NCBI GenBank assembly: GCA_023393455.1
Contig: JAEWLJ010000005.1
Coordinates: 1 to 64,000 of the forward strand
Origin: Methanobacteriota archaeon
GTDB lineage: Archaea > Halobacteriota > Methanomicrobia > Methanomicrobiales > Methanoculleaceae
Direction of reading: 5' to 3'
Length of the DNA: 64,000 nt
Positions 60,272 through 64,000 of this stretch are shown here, piece after piece; the first letter of the stretch is position 1, and each line of letters begins with the position of its first letter. The notes below the pieces were generated by a model. It saw only the letters and a program-made list of their open reading frames with translations, ran no database searches and was not told the origin of the DNA. The position numbers were made by a program, and so were the translations under genes.

Positions 60272-60581
60272 CGATGAACACCCCGTGCATCGCAGGGTGG
60301 ACGTCGCACCGGAAGAAGTAGTTCCCGGGGGTCGGGGGCGCCGTGAAGGTGTAGGTCGTCCGGTCCGGGCCGGTGACGATATCGCCGACGAAGATTGCGT
60401 CGACCGCGGAAGAGTCCGTGTAGACCGAGACGTTGTGCGGGACGCCGTCGTCCCGGTTCTCGAACTCGATCGTCACCTCCGCTCCCGCCGGGACCGTCAT
60501 CGTCTCCGTACTGAAACCGAAGTTCTCGGCCGCGATCGCGACGGTCACCCTCGCGACGGCGCGGACCGCTTCCGGGGTCAC
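60264..60581 (-). CDS. Cupredoxin (plastocyanin-like) protein without a visible leader
   Basis: A 105-aa cupredoxin covering one beta-barrel: ETMTVPAGAEVTIEFENRDD, His49 in GVPHNVSV, and FFRCDVHPAMHGVFIV supplying Cys92, His95 and Met98. This is a type 1 copper site. The start is GTG 60581. No signal peptide or lipobox is in frame upstream: the frame opens after a stop at ~60650, and no in-frame ATG occurs. This is odd because cupredoxins are normally extracytoplasmic. It overlaps the UbiA gene end by 8 nt, convergent. Confidence 0.72.
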   Translation of the reverse strand: MTPEAVRAVARVTVAIAAENFGFSTETMTVPAGAEVTIEFENRDDGVPHNVSVYTDSSAVDAIFVGDIVTGPDRTTYTFTAPPTPGNYFFRCDVHPAMHGVFIVM

Positions 60582-60695
60582 GCCCGCACCCCCGGAACAG
60601 ATGCCATGCCTGTTGTTATTCGTGCCATGAGCCCCCCCGGGTGGCCGGGAATCATAAAGGTTGGCCCGGCCGGTATCGGGGGGCGCAAGGCCCCT

Positions 60696-62270
60696 CTACG
60701 GCTGCAACGGCCCGGTTGCATTCCCGGAGACGATCTTCCAGACCCTGCCGGTCGCGGTGGACGCATCCGGCCCGGCGACGCCGGTCGTGAGTACGTAAAG
60801 TTCCGACTCTTCATCCTCACCGAACCCGAGGAGGAATGCCTCCGGGGTTCCCGTGGACGTCCCGGTCACGTTGAGCCTCTGCACGCTCCACATCGCGACG
60901 TCTTCGGCCGTGAGGTTCGCCGCAGAGTCCGGGAACGCCGATGCGTTCCACCCGGGAGGGGGCGTCGCAACGAGCAGGATGACGTCACCGGGGACGAAAC
61001 CATCGCCCCAATAACCGAAGACGTAGCGTCCCGTAAGACCCGGGAGCGCCGTGCCGTTGTAGACCCGGCCGCCGACGATAACGTCACCCAGGTCACGCCC
61101 GCCCTCGATGATCGGGCCGATCAGGGGCTCCTCGAGATGACCGACGGCCTCGCAGGCCGCCGGGGGCGTCTGGAAATTGAAGAGGTCGAAACAGTGGGTC
61201 CCCTCCCTGAGGCGCCAGCCGTAGTTGCCGCCTTTCGCAACAAGCGAGACCTCCTCAAAGAGGTTCTGGCCGGCATCCGCCGCAAAGAGGTTGCCTTCGG
61301 CGTCGAACGAGATGAAGGCCGGGTTCCGGAAGCCGTAAGCGTAGGTCTCGGGCGGGACGCTCGCGTTCGCGACGAACGGGTTGTCCGCCGGGACTCCATA
61401 GAGCGATCCTGCAGCAGTTACCCAGGTGGCGTTCTCCTCCGGCTCCGTCACGTTCTCCGCGGTGACGTTGTCCACGTCGATCCGGAGCACGCTGCCGTAG
61501 ATCTTCGTCGGGTCCTGGGCGTTCCCGATCTCCGGAGTGTGCCCGGTGCCGCTGTCGCCCGCCCCGCCGCCGTCCCCGAGCGGCACGTAGAGGTAGCCGT
61601 CACGGGGGCTGAAGGCAATGCTCCCACCGTTATGGGTGGACTGCGGTTTGTCGATCTCTAAGAGAACCCTCTCCGAGGTCATGTTGACCCGGTCGGGATT
61701 TGTGGGGTCGACCCGGAACTCGGAGAGGCGGTTCGTGCTATCCCAGCCGTCAGGCGCCCCCTCGCGGAGTGGAGCGCTGTAGAACCCAAAGACCCGCCCG
61801 TTCTCCCGGAAGTCGGGGTGGAAGGCGATCGAGAGGAGACCGCGCTCGTCGTAGGGCGGGATGAGGTTGACCATGCGGTCGCGGACGTCCAGGAACGGCT
61901 CCTCAACGAGGGTGCCGTTCGGATCGATGATCGAGACCGTCCCGACCAGGTCGACGACGAAGAGCCGGCCCGAGTCGTCACCGGCGTCCGTGAGCATCAG
62001 CGGCGCGACGAGGCCCTCGGCCACGGGCTCGAGGCTCACGTCAGCCGTCTCCCCGGCAAGCCGGGTGGTCGAGGTGTTGTTCAGGTACTCCGCCGCGTAG
62101 GGAGACCCGGCGTTCGTCAGGTTTCCGACGGCAGCCGTCAGATTCGCCCCCTCGGGAGCGGGAGTCTGCGTGAGGTCGGTTCCGCCGTTTGGGTACACCG
62201 CGGCCCCGGCAACGCCTGCCAGAGCGAGGAGCACCAAGAAGGATATCATGGCTACGGCTGCTCGTGTCAT
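60696..62270 (-). CDS. Secreted PQQ-dependent sugar dehydrogenase-like protein
   Basis: A 524-aa secreted protein with signal peptide (ISFLVLLALAGVAGAAV) and a six-bladed beta-propeller of the soluble glucose/sorbosone dehydrogenase family: EGLVAPLMLTDAGDDSGRLF, HPDFRENGRVFGFYSA, QSTHNGGSIAFSPRDGYLYV, AYGFRNPAFISFDAEGNLFA and VGRVYNGTALPG. A PQQ supply is not expected in a methanogen, so it may have another function. Many N-x-T sites suggest glycosylation. A cupredoxin gene, a possible electron acceptor, is 114 nt downstream. Confidence 0.87.
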   Translation of the reverse strand: MTRAAVAMISFLVLLALAGVAGAAVYPNGGTDLTQTPAPEGANLTAAVGNLTNAGSPYAAEYLNNTSTTRLAGETADVSLEPVAEGLVAPLMLTDAGDDSGRLFVVDLVGTVSIIDPNGTLVEEPFLDVRDRMVNLIPPYDERGLLSIAFHPDFRENGRVFGFYSAPLREGAPDGWDSTNRLSEFRVDPTNPDRVNMTSERVLLEIDKPQSTHNGGSIAFSPRDGYLYVPLGDGGGAGDSGTGHTPEIGNAQDPTKIYGSVLRIDVDNVTAENVTEPEENATWVTAAGSLYGVPADNPFVANASVPPETYAYGFRNPAFISFDAEGNLFAADAGQNLFEEVSLVAKGGNYGWRLREGTHCFDLFNFQTPPAACEAVGHLEEPLIGPIIEGGRDLGDVIVGGRVYNGTALPGLTGRYVFGYWGDGFVPGDVILLVATPPPGWNASAFPDSAANLTAEDVAMWSVQRLNVTGTSTGTPEAFLLGFGEDEESELYVLTTGVAGPDASTATGRVWKIVSGNATGPLQP

Positions 62271-62303
62271 GCGGCCTTCCTGTCGGGGGTGAGCATATAA
62301 ACG

Positions 62304-64000
62304 CTATCCTGCCCGTTCGTAGATCCTGACACCTCCTTCATCGTAGATGAGGCGGAGCCCCCGGTCCGGCAGCCTTACATCATAACGCTCGCGTTCGGGC
62401 TCGCCGACGTAGAGGAGGGTCGCGTTGTACTTCTCCATCAACATGACGGCGTCCGCCGGATCCTCGTAGATCGCCCGGATATCCGGCGGGCGCTCCGTGT
62501 ACCACGCTCCGTTCCCCCGCCAGGTCAGTTCGTGGCCGATCTGTCCGAGGACCGCCGGGATGCCGGTGAAAGACGAGACACGGGAGTAGTAGCCGTAATC
62601 CCCGTTTTCGGCCTCCACAATCCGGTGGTCGCCGTCGAGCGTCTGGAGGTAGTCGATCGCCGCGGCCTCCCCCGGCCGGGTGGCCTTGAGGTAGGCAAAG
62701 CCGTCGAGGGTCGCATAACCCGCCGCTGGGTAGTCGATCCCGAGGAGCCCCCGGCCGATATCGATCTCGAGGGCGACCGGGGCGGCGATGAGGGCGACGG
62801 CTGCGACGACGGCAGCACCCTTCCGTGCCGCGTCCGGGAGGACCGGCCGCCGTCCTGCAAGCCACTTCCCGGCAAGGAGGAGGGAGCCTGTCCCGAGCAG
62901 GATCCAGGCGTCGAAGTAGAACTTGAAGACGGTGTTGAACCGGCTGTAGTCCCCGCCGAGCATCTCCTGGAGGTAGAAGACCTCGCAGAGGGCGAGCACC
63001 GCGAGGCCGGCGATGCAGAGGAGGTCGGCAAACGAGCGCTCCCGCCGGAGGAGGAGGTAGACGAGCGGGACGAGGAGAATCGCAAGAGCCGTATACCCGA
63101 TGGCGAGCGCCGGGACGGCGACGGCGAGCGCCACCGGGGCCCGCCGGATATCGGGGGCGACGGCCGCGTAAGCGATACCGAGGAACCCGCCCCAGACCGC
63201 GAGGAAAGCGAGCGGGTCGGTGGGAGGAAGGCCCCACCCGATCCCGCCGATACCCGCGGGCTCGAGGTCGAGGTAGTAGGGGAGGTAGATCGCGAGAGCG
63301 AGCGCCGGGACCACCACGGCGAAAGCGATCGTGGAGCGGTCGCGCCCGGAGAGGAAGAGGACGAGGAGGAAGACCGCGACGGCGGGGGCGTAGACGAGAG
63401 CGTCCCAGGATGAGAGGAGCGGCATCGAGCCGACGGAGAGAGCGAGGAGGAGGGTGAGGCCAAACCTTCCCGGGGCGTCGAGGACGCGCCAGCGACACCA
63501 GGCAAAGGCGAGGAGGAAGATGAGGAAGACCTGGTTGAAGGCAGCGATCTCGAAGGCGTGGACGTTCCCGAGGAAGAGGGAGAAGACCGGGAACTCGAAC
63601 CGGCCACCGGGGATGATCCAGTTGGTCTCCTGGAAGGCCGAGTAGATCCCGTCGCCCGCGGCGAGGAACCAGACGACCGACGGCGGGACGAGGAGGAGGA
63701 CCACGAGAGGGAGCCACCGCCACCGGGGAAGGATGAGGTGGCCGAGCGCGTAGAGGGCGACGAACGCCGTCCCGTAGACCGTGGCCGGGACGAGGTTGAA
63801 GGCCACCTCCGGGGGTATCCCCGTGACGATGGCGAGCGAGCCCATCAGCCAGTGGCCGAGGTAGTAGTAGACGGTGAGGTGCCCGCCCGCAAACCAGGGG
63901 TCGAGGGGCGGCACCACGGGCTCACGGATGATGCTCGCGATGAAGGCGTGGTTCATGTACTGCTCGCTGAAGTAGCCGATGGGCGGATTTACGAACCGGA
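62304..64000 (-). CDS. DUF2298 multi-spanning membrane protein, N-terminus outside window
   Basis: The coding frame runs off the right end of the window; conserved residues before the ATG at 63956 (PPIGYFSEQY) show the true start lies beyond 64000. About 565 residues are seen, with ~12 hydrophobic segments. DPWFAGGHLTVYYYLGHW and the long WYTERPPDIRAIYE ... LLYVGEPE region match DUF2298 proteins, which resemble dolichyl-phosphate-sugar glycosyltransferases. It may take part in surface glycosylation. Confidence 0.87.
   Translation of the reverse strand, partial: RFVNPPIGYFSEQYMNHAFIASIIREPVVPPLDPWFAGGHLTVYYYLGHWLMGSLAIVTGIPPEVAFNLVPATVYGTAFVALYALGHLILPRWRWLPLVVLLLVPPSVVWFLAAGDGIYSAFQETNWIIPGGRFEFPVFSLFLGNVHAFEIAAFNQVFLIFLLAFAWCRWRVLDAPGRFGLTLLLALSVGSMPLLSSWDALVYAPAVAVFLLVLFLSGRDRSTIAFAVVVPALALAIYLPYYLDLEPAGIGGIGWGLPPTDPLAFLAVWGGFLGIAYAAVAPDIRRAPVALAVAVPALAIGYTALAILLVPLVYLLLRRERSFADLLCIAGLAVLALCEVFYLQEMLGGDYSRFNTVFKFYFDAWILLGTGSLLLAGKWLAGRRPVLPDAARKGAAVVAAVALIAAPVALEIDIGRGLLGIDYPAAGYATLDGFAYLKATRPGEAAAIDYLQTLDGDHRIVEAENGDYGYYSRVSSFTGIPAVLGQIGHELTWRGNGAWYTERPPDIRAIYEDPADAVMLMEKYNATLLYVGEPERERYDVRLPDRGLRLIYDEGGVRIYERAG

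Overview
The window looks like chromosome from a hydrogenotrophic methanogenic archaeon of the Methanomicrobiales, most like Methanoculleus. This is judged from gene content and the GC-rich, GTC/GAC-heavy codon use, not from a database match. Archaeal or methanogen markers include a thermosome subunit, TiaS, archaeal RPA with its partner protein, aIF1A, deoxyhypusine synthase, Trm5, CTP-type riboflavin kinase, the archaeal HMG-CoA synthase/thiolase/DUF35 set, CbiZ and an FmdE-family protein. Many genes have a TATA-like box about 25-30 nt before the start codon and no ribosome binding site, as expected for leaderless archaeal transcripts. I saw no rRNA, tRNA, CRISPR array or intact insertion sequence.

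Layout. 0-4.5 kb: the end of a PaaK/CapK-like gene, a CapA-like gene and a porBACD operon (pyruvate:ferredoxin oxidoreductase). 4.5-11.6 kb: a frameshifted small zinc-ribbon gene, an Hsp20, a DUF255 thioredoxin-fold protein, an OsmC protein, a metallo-beta-lactamase/rhodanese fusion and an ADP-forming acyl-CoA synthetase. 11.9-15 kb: a BtuF/BtuC/BtuD-type ABC importer. 15-16.5 kb: DUF1622, NUDIX and family 4 uracil-DNA glycosylase genes. 16.8-20.5 kb: secreted proteins, including four paralogous lipoproteins made by tandem duplication of a two-gene cassette. 20.8-33 kb: mostly housekeeping genes (lysS, thermosome, tiaS, dys, pyrF, RPA), broken by a decayed sensor kinase, a candidate structured RNA and a stand-alone NrdD-like glycyl-radical domain coupled to cbiZ. 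33-41.4 kb: a resolvase-like DNA-binding protein lacking catalytic residues, ribK-ribB, and an HTH regulator leading the mevalonate-pathway genes, with hmgA nearby. 41.4-44.8 kb: rimI-like, DUF1015, hisG and an FmdE-family gene. 45-48.7 kb: a six-gene operon of a lipoprotein and five small pilin-like membrane proteins. 49-55.6 kb: aIF1A, a metallophosphoesterase, an ATP-cone/nuclease/HhH fusion, ketopantoate reductase, BofA-like, transglutaminase-like and BaiN-like genes. 55.6-64 kb: mainly envelope and extracellular proteins (DUF2341, two UbiA prenyltransferases, an RNase III-like protein, DUF7282, a cupredoxin, a PQQ-type sugar dehydrogenase and a truncated DUF2298 protein).

How genes work together. 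PorBACD and the ADP-forming acyl-CoA synthetase both handle acetyl-CoA and would let a hydrogenotroph assimilate acetate to pyruvate. The thiolase, HMG-CoA synthase, DUF35 protein and HMG-CoA reductase make mevalonate for archaeal lipids, and the UbiA prenyltransferases use isoprenoid products. The ABC importer and CbiZ suit cobalamin or metal acquisition. The most unusual parts are the A-B-A'-B' lipoprotein array with its coupled leader ORF, the pilin-like operon, the free glycyl-radical domain and the 27.4-27.7 kb candidate RNA.
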